Source: Planctomycetota bacterium
GTDB lineage: Bacteria > Planctomycetota > Planctomycetia > Planctomycetales > Planctomycetaceae
Assembly (NCBI GenBank): GCA_023417655.1
Contig: JAEZFD010000046.1
Coordinates: forward strand, 1-64,000
DNA: 64,000 nucleotides
Direction: 5' to 3'
The position numbers were made by a program, and so were the translations under genes. This document shows, one piece after another, positions 16,637-25,263 of the stretch. Positions within the stretch are counted from its first letter, which is position 1. The number at the start of each line of letters is the position of its first letter. The notes under the pieces were generated by a model. That model ran no database searches and was not told the DNA's origin. It saw only the letters and a program-made list of their open reading frames with translations.

Positions 16637-17521
16637 GTGGCGGCCAGCATGACCACCGACGAGCCGTGGACAGTCAAACGCATCCTCGACTGGACGATCG
16701 GCTTTCTCAAGGAAAAAGAGAGTGAGACACCGCGTCTGGACGCGGAAGTGCTCCTCGCTCATGCGATGAAGTGTCATCGCATTCAGCTCTACACACAGTT
16801 TGATCATCCCCTGACAGACACTCAGCGATCTGTGATGCGGGACCTGGTGAAGCGCAGAGCCGCTCGGGAACCTGTCGCCTATCTCGTCGGCCATCGTGAG
16901 TTCTTCAGTCTCGACTTTCTGGTCAAACCCGGGGTGTTCATTCCCCGACCTGATACAGAAATTCTGGTCATGGCGACACTGGACCTGTTGAAGGGAATGG
17001 AGTCGCCGAAGGCCCTCGAACTGTGCGCCGGCTCAGGCTGTATCCCGATCGCCATTGTGAAGAATCACCCGACCGTGCAGATGCAGACAGTCGAGTTGAA
17101 TCCTCAAGTGGCGGAAGTCACTCAGGCGAACATCGACAAGCATCAAGTCGGCAATCGGGTCACACTCCACATTGGAAATCTGTTCGAACCCGTTTCTTCG
17201 ACCGAACGTTTCCATGTCATTGTTTCGAATCCGCCCTATGTTCAGCGGGACGAGATCGCGACTCTCGCAGCAGACATCCGGGATCACGAACCGCATCTGG
17301 CGCTCGACGGTGGCGAAGATGGACTGGACGTGATTCGTCAGATCGCGGCACAATCTCCTGACCATCTTGTTCCAGACGGATGGTTGCTGTTTGAACTGAG
17401 TCCTGAGCAGGCTGATGCCGGGAAGCAGATTCTGACTGATTTGAATTACCGCGATGTGTCGGTCAAGAATGACCTGAGCGGACAGGCTCGCGTCGTGATG
17501 GGCCGGAATCCGGTGGCGTGA
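16637..17521 (+). CDS. prmC: release factor glutamine N5-methyltransferase
   Basis: About 294 residues. The SAM-binding motif is ALELCAGSGCIPIAI and the catalytic NPPY motif is in IVSNPPYVQRDEI. The helical N-terminal domain (DWTIGFLKEKESETPRLDAE and REPVAYLVGHREFFSLDF) is typical of PrmC/HemK. It methylates the GGQ glutamine of RF1, encoded just upstream. The start is a choice. AAGGAAGG lies seven bases before a GTG at 16637, which I prefer; an ATG four codons later (16649) and a GTG at 16595 are also in frame. All alternatives keep both domains. Confidence 0.93.
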   Translation: MAASMTTDEPWTVKRILDWTIGFLKEKESETPRLDAEVLLAHAMKCHRIQLYTQFDHPLTDTQRSVMRDLVKRRAAREPVAYLVGHREFFSLDFLVKPGVFIPRPDTEILVMATLDLLKGMESPKALELCAGSGCIPIAIVKNHPTVQMQTVELNPQVAEVTQANIDKHQVGNRVTLHIGNLFEPVSSTERFHVIVSNPPYVQRDEIATLAADIRDHEPHLALDGGEDGLDVIRQIAAQSPDHLVPDGWLLFELSPEQADAGKQILTDLNYRDVSVKNDLSGQARVVMGRNPVA

Positions 17522-17591
17522 CGCTGCGGTCTCCTCGGTCAGGAACCGAATGGGCTGTGCGTTGTCGGCTTGTCGATTTCAAACTGAGTAT

Positions 17592-17617
17592 TTCGGCCTG
17601 AATATTCGGCCTGAATA
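17592..17617. repeat. perfect 13-bp tandem duplication
   Basis: The unit TTCGGCCTGAATA occurs twice with no gap (17592-17604 and 17605-17617), between prmC and murA. It may be slippage, or an operator-like pair of half sites upstream of murA. Only two copies are present, so it is not a larger array. Confidence 0.6.
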
Positions 17618-17735
17618 TTTCTGTTCAGAAGTCCGCAGCTGATGGGCTGTTTGAGAAGAGGGATCAGTGCAGCTAGTCGTTGTGGCTTGCCTGCGATATG
17701 ACCCTAAGAATTGACCGTGCGAAGGGATTCGCCAG

Positions 17736-19097
17736 ATGGATCTGTTTCTGGTGCAGGGAGGCCGACAGTTGAGCGGTCGTGTCGCGGTCAGCGGCTCGAA
17801 GAATGCGACACTGCCGATCATGGCTGCTGCACTGGCTGCCGATGGCGAAACGGTGCTTGAGAACGTCCCGGATCTTGCGGACGTCCGCACTCTCAGCCAG
17901 CTGCTGCGTCAGCTGGGAATGGATGTCGCCCACTCTGACTCCCGCAAGTTGACAATTCGTTCTGTCTCCGAAGAACCAGTCACGGCCGGATATGAACTTG
18001 TCCGGAAGATGCGTGCGAGTGTCTGTGTACTGGGGCCGCTGCTGGCTCGACGCGGCGAAGCCTGTGTCTCTCTCCCCGGTGGGTGCAACATCGGCAACCG
18101 TCCGATTGATCTACATCTGAAAGGGCTCGCGGCTCTGGGAGCAGAGATTGATGTTCGTGGTGGCAACGTGCATGCCCGCGCGAAACGTCTCCGGGGAGCA
18201 TCGATCTTCCTCGGCGGAGTGAACGGCAGCACCGTTACGGGGACCTGCAATGTCATGACAGCGGCGGCTCTCGCTGAAGGAAAAACGACCATCACGGCAG
18301 CGGCCTGTGAACCGGAAGTTGTCGCGCTCGCTGACGCCTTGAACGCCATGGGAGCCTGCATCTCCGGGCAAGGGACTCCGCAAATTGAAATTGAAGGGGT
18401 TGCTCGACTCAGCGGAACGCGACTGACAATGATCCCCGACCGAGTGGAAACGGCCACACTGCTGATCGCTGCCGCCATGACGCGGGGGGAGATCACCCTG
18501 ACTCAGACGCACGCTGCACACCTGACAGCTGTGATCGACTTGTTGGAGCAGGTTGGCTGCAGTCTGGAACTCACAGAAGAGTCGATCATGATCTCAGCAA
18601 GAGACCGTCATCTGACTGCCGTTGATTTCACGGCATTGCCTTACCCTGGAATTCCAACGGATGTACAGGCACAGCTGACCGCACTCGCCTGCACGCTGAA
18701 CGGGACAAGCGTTGTAACCGACCACGTTTTTCCTGAGCGGTTCATGCATGTCTCGGAGCTGTCACGGATGGGAGCGAAGATTCGACAGCAAGGGGCCACG
18801 GCCGTTGTCACAGGGGCAACAAATCTGACAGGTGCTCCTGTCGTTGCGTCCGATCTGAGAGGAAGTGCGGCGCTCGTGCTTGCTGGTCTGACTGCCGAAG
18901 GTGAAACTGCCGTCCGACGGATTCATCATCTCGATCGCGGTTACGAACAGCTGGAGCTGAAGTTGCGGTCACTCGGCGCCGTCGTAAGCCGTCTGAGAGA
19001 GTCCATTCCCGCGGAACAGGTCCTCCCACTTGAGAATGAGTCGGACGCAGTGATTCCTCATGATTCGCTGCTGTTTCCCTCCCGGAAAACCGCCTGA
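17736..19097 (+). CDS. murA: UDP-N-acetylglucosamine 1-carboxyvinyltransferase
   Basis: The 453-residue protein has the MurA hallmarks: LSGRVAVSGSKNATLPIMAA at the N-terminus, MRASVCVLGPLLAR near 92-105 and the active-site loop LPGGCNIGNRPIDLHLKGL with the catalytic Cys at 117. VFPERFMHVSELSRMGA and ASDLRGSAALVLAGLTAEG lie in the C-terminal half. It transfers enolpyruvate from PEP to UDP-GlcNAc, the first committed step of peptidoglycan synthesis. The Cys means it should be sensitive to fosfomycin. Its presence agrees with peptidoglycan being made in planctomycetes. About 30 residues beyond the usual end form an extra tail. Confidence 0.95.
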   Translation: MDLFLVQGGRQLSGRVAVSGSKNATLPIMAAALAADGETVLENVPDLADVRTLSQLLRQLGMDVAHSDSRKLTIRSVSEEPVTAGYELVRKMRASVCVLGPLLARRGEACVSLPGGCNIGNRPIDLHLKGLAALGAEIDVRGGNVHARAKRLRGASIFLGGVNGSTVTGTCNVMTAAALAEGKTTITAAACEPEVVALADALNAMGACISGQGTPQIEIEGVARLSGTRLTMIPDRVETATLLIAAAMTRGEITLTQTHAAHLTAVIDLLEQVGCSLELTEESIMISARDRHLTAVDFTALPYPGIPTDVQAQLTALACTLNGTSVVTDHVFPERFMHVSELSRMGAKIRQQGATAVVTGATNLTGAPVVASDLRGSAALVLAGLTAEGETAVRRIHHLDRGYEQLELKLRSLGAVVSRLRESIPAEQVLPLENESDAVIPHDSLLFPSRKTA

Positions 19098-19337
19098 CTT
19101 CCGGTCCGCACTTTCGAAACGCGGATTTTCTGCAGCGGGCCTGTCAGATGAGGGAACACCTGATCAGTCCGGGTCAAGGCGATTTCCGTCACAAGTGACA
19201 TTGCCGTTTCATCCGCGATGCCTGAGCGAATCCTTAATAATTTCGCCCGGTGATCCGATGGGATGATTGAGAGCGGCTGTGACGGATTACTATGGTGACC
19301 GGGTGGTGATCCCTTCTTTCGGTTCAGGATCGATGCC

Positions 19338-20507
19338 TTGTCAGATCTTCAGACTTCGGATTTTCGAATTATCATCGTGGGAGCCAGTACCCGAGCCGCC
19401 GCATTTTCTGCGATTCGGGCCGGATACGCTCCCATCTGTCTGGATCGCTATGGTGATGCCGATCTTCGCTACCGAGCGACCGTGGAGACTTTTCCGGAAA
19501 CGGCGGATGAGCTGAGAGAACTGCTGCGAAAATGGCCAGGGGTCCCTGTGATTTATACAGGTGGGCTGGAGAATAGGCCGGATCTGCTCGACGCCATTGC
19601 CGAAACACATCCTCTGTGGGGAAATACGTCCGAGGCTGTCAGTCTCGCCCGGGACAATCAACTGCTTCAGGAAGTCGCCCGACTTGCACGCGTCGGATTT
19701 CCGGAATGGAAGACGGCCGATCAGGCTCCACCACCGGACGGGACCTGGCTGCTGCGGCCTCAATTCGGTTGCGGGGGGCGGGGGATTTCGGTCTGGACGC
19801 CGGAGCAGTCGCAATCAGAGATTCTGCAGGAATCTCACTTCTTCCAGCGGAAGATTGAAGGGGATGCTTACTCTGCACTTTTCATCGCGACAGCAGAGGC
19901 CGGGGATGTCCGTTTCATCGGTCTGACGAAGCAGTTAATCGGGCTGGAGGAATGCAATTCCAGCGGCTTCCAGTGGTGCGGCAACATTGCTCCGATGGCC
20001 TTTCCTGTCCCGACAGAGCTTTCCATCCGTCGATTCGGAAACGTCCTGAAGTGGAAGATGAAGGTCGTCGGACTGTTCGGAATCGATTTCATTCTTGATG
20101 CGGACGGATTTCCTTGGGTCACGGAGGTGAATCCGCGATATCCTGCATCATTGGAACTGCTTGAGCACATCACTGGAATTCCATTTCTGCGTGAGCATTG
20201 CCGCTGCTTTTCACCAGAATTACTCCCTGAGACGGACTGGAATCTCGCGCATCCGGGGGAGTTCGTGGGGAAAGCTGTTTTCTATTCTGGCAGTGACCTC
20301 ACGCTGTCAACGTCCCTGATTGACCCGGCTTCCGTTCCCGTCGAAACGATTCCGTCGGTGACTGACCTGCCCGAGGCGGGGAAGTTGATTGAGAAGGGGG
20401 CCCCTGTCTGCACGCTCTTCGCCGAGTCGACCTCCTCCGAGGAGACAGAACAGCAGCTGCTTCAACAGTTGAGAGCGCTGGGATCACAATTTGGCGGAGC
20501 CATCTGA
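19338..20507 (+). CDS. ATP-grasp enzyme, COG2232-like
   Basis: The 389-residue protein begins with a TTG at 19338 (CAGGA about eight bases before it), reading MSDLQTSDFRIIIVGASTRA. A Rossmann-like N-terminal domain (RAAAFSAIRAGYAPICLDRY followed by GDADLR) leads into an ATP-grasp domain. Visible there are DGTWLLRPQFGCGGRGISVW, the lid EGDAYSALFIATAEAG and the metal-binding segment DADGFPWVTEVNPRYPASLE. ATP-grasp enzymes ligate a carboxylate to an amine or thiol via an acyl phosphate. Overall length and N-terminus resemble COG2232 (Orf17 of the methanopterin-linked C1 cluster of methylotrophs), also present in planctomycetes. That assignment is from memory of the family pattern and is not certain. 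Confidence 0.75.
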   Translation: MSDLQTSDFRIIIVGASTRAAAFSAIRAGYAPICLDRYGDADLRYRATVETFPETADELRELLRKWPGVPVIYTGGLENRPDLLDAIAETHPLWGNTSEAVSLARDNQLLQEVARLARVGFPEWKTADQAPPPDGTWLLRPQFGCGGRGISVWTPEQSQSEILQESHFFQRKIEGDAYSALFIATAEAGDVRFIGLTKQLIGLEECNSSGFQWCGNIAPMAFPVPTELSIRRFGNVLKWKMKVVGLFGIDFILDADGFPWVTEVNPRYPASLELLEHITGIPFLREHCRCFSPELLPETDWNLAHPGEFVGKAVFYSGSDLTLSTSLIDPASVPVETIPSVTDLPEAGKLIEKGAPVCTLFAESTSSEETEQQLLQQLRALGSQFGGAI

Positions 20508-20755
20508 TGAGGGGCGCTGCCGGCAACTTCTCTCCATGCCGGCATCTTCTCTCCAGTCAGTATCCTCTTCGTTCGCGGAAGAATCCCCATAAATAGCTTG
20601 CTTCCTTGGATCACGACTGACTGTTTCGATGGCGAGGGGAAAACCCGCCGGTTATGATTTGCTTCTACGGACCAGATTCCCGCCTCAAGTGACGCCTTCC
20701 GATATCAGTCTGGTCTGCCCTTTCAGGTCTCCTACTTCGTTGGAACGAGAACGAC

Positions 20756-22024
20756 GTGTACTGGGAACAGTCAGTCCAGTTTGAAGCGGGAACAGACGTC
20801 GGGCTCCGTCGCAAAAACAACGAAGATTCACATTCCGTCCATCTTTGCCACGACGAAGCCGAGTGGATGCGTTGCGGCCACCTGCTCATGGTCGCCGACG
20901 GGATGGGAGGCCACGCCGTTGGCGAGCTGGCGAGCCGAATCGCAGTTGAGACGGTCCCGCACACGTATCTGAAGTCGCCCCCGGGGGATCCCCGTCAGAA
21001 TCTGCTGGATGCGGTGCTGGCTGCCAATCACGCCATTAATGAGCGAGGCACCCAGAACATCGACTTCCATCACATGGGAACGACCTGTTCTGTTCTAACG
21101 CTGACGCCTCGTGGGGCGATCATTGGACATGTCGGGGATAGCCGTGTCTATCGCATCCGTCGCGACAGAGTCGACCAACTGACCTTCGACCATAGCCTGC
21201 AATGGGAGCTCGAGCGTCAGCACGGCAGCCTGAATGGGATGATCGACCTCCAGCAGCACAAAAATATCATCACGCGCTCGCTGGGGCCTGAAAAAGAAGT
21301 CTCGGTCGATATTGAAGGCCCGATGCCGATCCTGCCCGGCGACGCCTTTCTGCTCTGTTCGGACGGGTTGAGTAATCAGATCTCTGATCCAGAGTTGGGG
21401 GCCATCGTCAGAGAACTTCCGCCGAATCAGGCCGTGAAGTTGTTGATCGATCTGGCGAATCTGCGTGGAGGTCCTGACAACATTACTGTGGTCGTGGCCG
21501 TCGTCGGCGAACTGCCGGCGAATGTGATTCCCCACACGCCTGACGATTTTCTCGACGACCGCACTGGCCCGAGTTGGGCGTGGCTGGGGGGCGTCTGGGG
21601 GGCCGCGTTCGGGCTCGCCTGCGGAATCGCATTGCTGTTGGTGGGACAACCGGTCAATGGCGCAGCGATCTCATCGATCGCGGCACTGGCGCTGATCGCT
21701 CTGATTGTATTCTTTCTCCGCCAGAAGAAGTCACATCCTCAATTGCCACCGATGGATGAGTCGATGACTCACCATTCTCGACCCCATCGGACCGCCGTGG
21801 GTCTTTCCTCGAAAGATCTCGCGGATCTGCTTGAGAGAATTAACGCGGAACTCGCGCAGTCAGCGCGGAGCGAAGGATGGGCGGTTCACTGGGCGACTCA
21901 GGAGAAATTGACTCATAATGCTCAGGGATTTGCGCAGGGCAAACGCTATACAAAAGCGATCCGTGAATTTGCTCGCTCGATCCGGTTGATGATGGAGCAG
22001 CTTCCTCGGTCAGTGAGGGCATGA
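20756..22024 (+). CDS. membrane-anchored PP2C-type protein phosphatase
   Basis: The 422-residue protein starts at a GTG. Its first 250 residues form a PP2C/SpoIIE-type Ser/Thr phosphatase with all metal motifs: DVGLRRKNNEDSH (E23, D24), LMVADGMGGHAVGE (D48, G49), GHVGDSRVYRI, LLCSDGLSN and GGPDNITVVVA. Two transmembrane helices follow at about 274-297 and 303-322, then a cytoplasmic helical tail of about 90 residues with FAQGKRYTKAIREFARSIR. It dephosphorylates Ser/Thr phosphoproteins and would be the natural counterpart of the transmembrane kinase encoded at 44-46 kb, although they are not linked. The start has a poor ribosome-binding site but the motif order leaves little room for a later one. 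Confidence 0.92.
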   Translation: MYWEQSVQFEAGTDVGLRRKNNEDSHSVHLCHDEAEWMRCGHLLMVADGMGGHAVGELASRIAVETVPHTYLKSPPGDPRQNLLDAVLAANHAINERGTQNIDFHHMGTTCSVLTLTPRGAIIGHVGDSRVYRIRRDRVDQLTFDHSLQWELERQHGSLNGMIDLQQHKNIITRSLGPEKEVSVDIEGPMPILPGDAFLLCSDGLSNQISDPELGAIVRELPPNQAVKLLIDLANLRGGPDNITVVVAVVGELPANVIPHTPDDFLDDRTGPSWAWLGGVWGAAFGLACGIALLLVGQPVNGAAISSIAALALIALIVFFLRQKKSHPQLPPMDESMTHHSRPHRTAVGLSSKDLADLLERINAELAQSARSEGWAVHWATQEKLTHNAQGFAQGKRYTKAIREFARSIRLMMEQLPRSVRA

Positions 22025-22320
22025 ATCGGTCAGCCACAGGGTGTTTCTGACGACTACGGGACTTCGAAAACTTGAGTGTTCTTCTGGAATTACCGATTTC
22101 TGCTTCGGAAGGGGCGGCGGGAACCTCGAAAATTCTCATCCCGAGCAAAACGAGGGTTTCTTTTGTTCAGGTTTGAAGTCCAGAGCCCCACCCACCAGAA
22201 TGAGCACATGGTGTCGTGCTGCCTGCTGATGAGTGCCTTTCTCTTCAGGCTGCCTGTCGTCCCAATTGGACATGATTGAATCCCAGCCAGAGACGCGGGA
22301 TTTCCGGAGCTGTCAACACT

Positions 22321-25071
22321 ATGAGTGGATCGAATCCCTTCGGCGCGGAATCAACTATCAAGACGCTGGCGGGCGAGTTCAAGATTCATCGCCTTCAGAA
22401 GCTCACGGAACTCGGTCTGGGCGATGTCTCGCGGCTTCCCTTCTCGATTCGGGTTCTGCTGGAATCCGCGCTTCGTAACTGCGACGAATACATCGTCCGG
22501 TCGCAGGACGTGAAGAACATCCTCAACTGGTCGCCCAACCAGTCTGAGCCCGTCGAAATCCCGTTCATGCCAGGACGCGTCGTCCTGCAGGACTTCACCG
22601 GAGTCCCTGCAGTCGTCGATCTCGCCGCACTGCGAGCTGCGATGGTCCGCATGGGTGGTGATCCCAAGAAAATCAACCCGCTGGTTCCGTGCGATCTGGT
22701 GATCGATCACTCAGTCCAGGTCGATGCCTTTGCTTCTGATGGAGCACTGCAGGCGAATCTGGAACTCGAATTCGAGCGAAATCAGGAACGTTACCAGTTC
22801 CTGAAATGGGGCCAGAAGGCCTTCCAGAACTTCCGCGTCGTTCCCCCTGCAACAGGGATCGTGCACCAGGTGAATCTGGAATACCTGGCGAGCGTCGTGC
22901 TGACGAAAGACGGCGTTGCTTATCCGGACTCGCTCGTTGGAACCGATTCCCACACCACGATGATCAACGGGATCGGTATCGTCGGCTGGGGCGTCGGTGG
23001 AATCGAAGCCGAAGCCGTGATGCTGGGGCAGCCGATTTACATGCTGCTGCCGGAAGTCGTCGGATTCAAACTGACCGGAGAACTGCCAGAAGGTTCGACC
23101 GCGACCGACCTGGTTCTCACCGCAACCCAGATGCTTCGTCGTCACGGGGTGGTCGGCAAATTCGTCGAGTTTTATGGACCGGGACTGGCGAGCATGTCGC
23201 TGCCAGACCGCGCGACGATCGCCAACATGGCCCCTGAATACGGGGCGACAATGGGCTTCTTCCCCGTCGACGAAGAGTCGCTCCGTTACATGGAACGCAC
23301 CGGGCGTTCAAAGGAGCTCATCGACCTCGTTGAGAAGTATTACAAGGCACAGAATCTGTTCCGCACGGAAGATTCGCCGGAGCCAGAATTCTCCACAACC
23401 ATGGAACTGGACCTTGCGACTGTCCTGCCGTCCATGGCCGGACCAAAGCGACCGCAGGACCGTATTCTGCTCTCAGGCATGAAGGCCCAGTGGGAACAGG
23501 ATCTTTCGACGACGTTCGGCAAGCTCTCGGCCACGGCCGATTCGACGCCAGCGTCCATGACTGATGAAGGTGGTTATGCCACCGCAACAGCCCTCGCCGC
23601 TGATCCCGGGCTGGATGGCGTTCCAGTGGTTTATGAAGGGGACGTCTTCAAGCTGAAGCACGGAGCCGTGGTCATTGCAGCGATCACCAGTTGCACAAAC
23701 ACGAGCAATCCGAGCGTCATGATGGCGGCCGGTCTGCTGGCTCAGAAGGCCGCTGCCAAGGGCCTGACCAGAAAGCCATGGGTGAAGACGTCGCTGGCCC
23801 CCGGAAGCCGCGTTGTGACCGATTACCTCGCCCGTGCTGGCGTGACCGAATCTCTTGACAAGCTGGGATTCCAGCTCGTGGGCTATGGCTGTACGACCTG
23901 CATTGGAAACAGTGGTCCGCTGCCAGATCCGATCGCGAACGCAATTTCCAAGAACGACATCGTGGCTTGCTCGGTGCTCTCCGGGAATCGCAATTTCGAA
24001 GGACGCGTGAACCCACATGTTAAGGCCAACTATCTCGCCAGCCCGCCGCTGGTCGTGGCCTATGCAATCGCCGGGACAACCGATATCGACCTCACGACTG
24101 AGCCGCTCGGTCAAGATGCCGCCGGCGAGCCAGTTTACCTCGCAGACATCTGGCCGACTCAGAAGGAAGTCTCTGATGCAATTGCCGGGGCGATGAGCCC
24201 GGAGATCTTCGTCGATGAATATTCGAAGGCGAGCGTCGGACCTCCGGAGTGGCAGGCCATCGAAGGGGGAGAAGGGGATCTCTTCCAGTGGGATCTCAAC
24301 AGCACTTACGTGCAGGAACCTCCATTTTTTGTGGACATGCCTGTTTCGCCGTTGCCGATCCAGCCAATTACAGGTGCTCGAGTGCTGGTCAGCGTTGGTG
24401 ATTCGACCACGACTGACCACATCAGCCCTGCCGGGTCGATCAAGAAAGACTCTCCTGCCGGGAAATTCCTGCAGGAGCACGGCGTCGCCCCGATCGATTT
24501 CAACAGCTACGGCAGCCGTCGTGGAAACGACCGGGTGATGACTCGCGGGACGTTTGCCAACATCCGTCTGCGAAACAAGATTGCTCCGGGAACTGAAGGG
24601 GGCGTCGCGAAGTACTTCCCGACTGGCGAGATCACTTCGATCTATGACGCTTCGATGAAGTATCAGCACTCGGGGACGCCACTGGTTGTGCTGGCCGGTA
24701 AGGAATACGGAACCGGATCGTCCCGTGACTGGGCCGCCAAGGGAACGCAGCAGCTCGGGATCAAGGTCGTCATCGCAGAGAGCTTCGAGCGAATTCACCG
24801 TTCGAACCTGATCGGGATGGGAGTTCTTCCTTTGCAGTTCCGCGAAGGTGAATCCCGGGAAGCACTCGATCTCGACGGCAGCGAAACCTATGACGTCGCC
24901 GTGGATGACAACGTGAAGCCAGGTCAGGCAATTGAAGTGACCGCGCGTCGTACGAACGGCGAGGAAGTCCACTTCGTGACGACCTGCCGAATCGATACCC
25001 CGGTGGAAGTTGATTACTACCGGAACGGCGGCATCCTGCACACCGTGCTGCGACAGCTGCTCAAGAGTTAA
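22321..25071 (+). CDS. acnA: aconitate hydratase A
   Basis: 916 residues, typical for AcnA. The [4Fe-4S] ligands are C458 (ITSCTNTSNPSVM), C524 and C527 (YGCTTCIGNSGPL). The DSHTTMINGIGIVGWGVGG and GSSRDWAAKG substrate-binding segments are intact. It converts citrate to isocitrate in the TCA cycle. The frame is open another 45 bases upstream, but the ATG at 22321 (MSGSNPFGAESTIKTL) fits the family start and has CGGAG ten bases before it. It is followed by a convergent terminator shared with the metal permease gene. Confidence 0.96.
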   Translation: MSGSNPFGAESTIKTLAGEFKIHRLQKLTELGLGDVSRLPFSIRVLLESALRNCDEYIVRSQDVKNILNWSPNQSEPVEIPFMPGRVVLQDFTGVPAVVDLAALRAAMVRMGGDPKKINPLVPCDLVIDHSVQVDAFASDGALQANLELEFERNQERYQFLKWGQKAFQNFRVVPPATGIVHQVNLEYLASVVLTKDGVAYPDSLVGTDSHTTMINGIGIVGWGVGGIEAEAVMLGQPIYMLLPEVVGFKLTGELPEGSTATDLVLTATQMLRRHGVVGKFVEFYGPGLASMSLPDRATIANMAPEYGATMGFFPVDEESLRYMERTGRSKELIDLVEKYYKAQNLFRTEDSPEPEFSTTMELDLATVLPSMAGPKRPQDRILLSGMKAQWEQDLSTTFGKLSATADSTPASMTDEGGYATATALAADPGLDGVPVVYEGDVFKLKHGAVVIAAITSCTNTSNPSVMMAAGLLAQKAAAKGLTRKPWVKTSLAPGSRVVTDYLARAGVTESLDKLGFQLVGYGCTTCIGNSGPLPDPIANAISKNDIVACSVLSGNRNFEGRVNPHVKANYLASPPLVVAYAIAGTTDIDLTTEPLGQDAAGEPVYLADIWPTQKEVSDAIAGAMSPEIFVDEYSKASVGPPEWQAIEGGEGDLFQWDLNSTYVQEPPFFVDMPVSPLPIQPITGARVLVSVGDSTTTDHISPAGSIKKDSPAGKFLQEHGVAPIDFNSYGSRRGNDRVMTRGTFANIRLRNKIAPGTEGGVAKYFPTGEITSIYDASMKYQHSGTPLVVLAGKEYGTGSSRDWAAKGTQQLGIKVVIAESFERIHRSNLIGMGVLPLQFREGESREALDLDGSETYDVAVDDNVKPGQAIEVTARRTNGEEVHFVTTCRIDTPVEVDYYRNGGILHTVLRQLLKS

Positions 25072-25110
25072 GTTGAGGACAGCCAACTTCATGTGGCAGT
25101 CATGATTCTT

Positions 25111-25157
25111 TCAGCCCCTGCGTTTGCGGAGTCGGTTCCGCGGATCACAGGGGCTGA
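25111..25157. terminator. long hairpin between convergent acnA and metal permease genes
   Basis: TCAGCCCCTG (25111-25120) pairs perfectly with CAGGGGCTGA (25148-25157), with an inner CGGA/TCCG pairing. Flanking bases are only mildly T-rich on either side. Its place between two converging stop codons makes a bidirectional terminator likely. Confidence 0.65.
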
Positions 25158-25263
25158 TTCATTTGATGAGCAGTTCCAGGCTTGAGTGTAGAGCGGGAGT
25201 CGCTCTCGGACGGGGCGTTCGTATGGACCCTGCGCTGTGTGGACAGCCAGTAGAGAAACCACT

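Noticed and set aside
22276..22320. A 15-codon N-terminal extension of aconitase
   Set aside because: The family starts at the ATG at 22321, which has its own CGGAG; the extension lacks a ribosome-binding site.
23473..25092. A 539-codon open frame antisense to aconitase
   Set aside because: The plus strand encodes an intact AcnA with all cluster cysteines. The antisense frame has no ribosome-binding site and reads as His/Arg/Ser-rich noise caused by codon bias.
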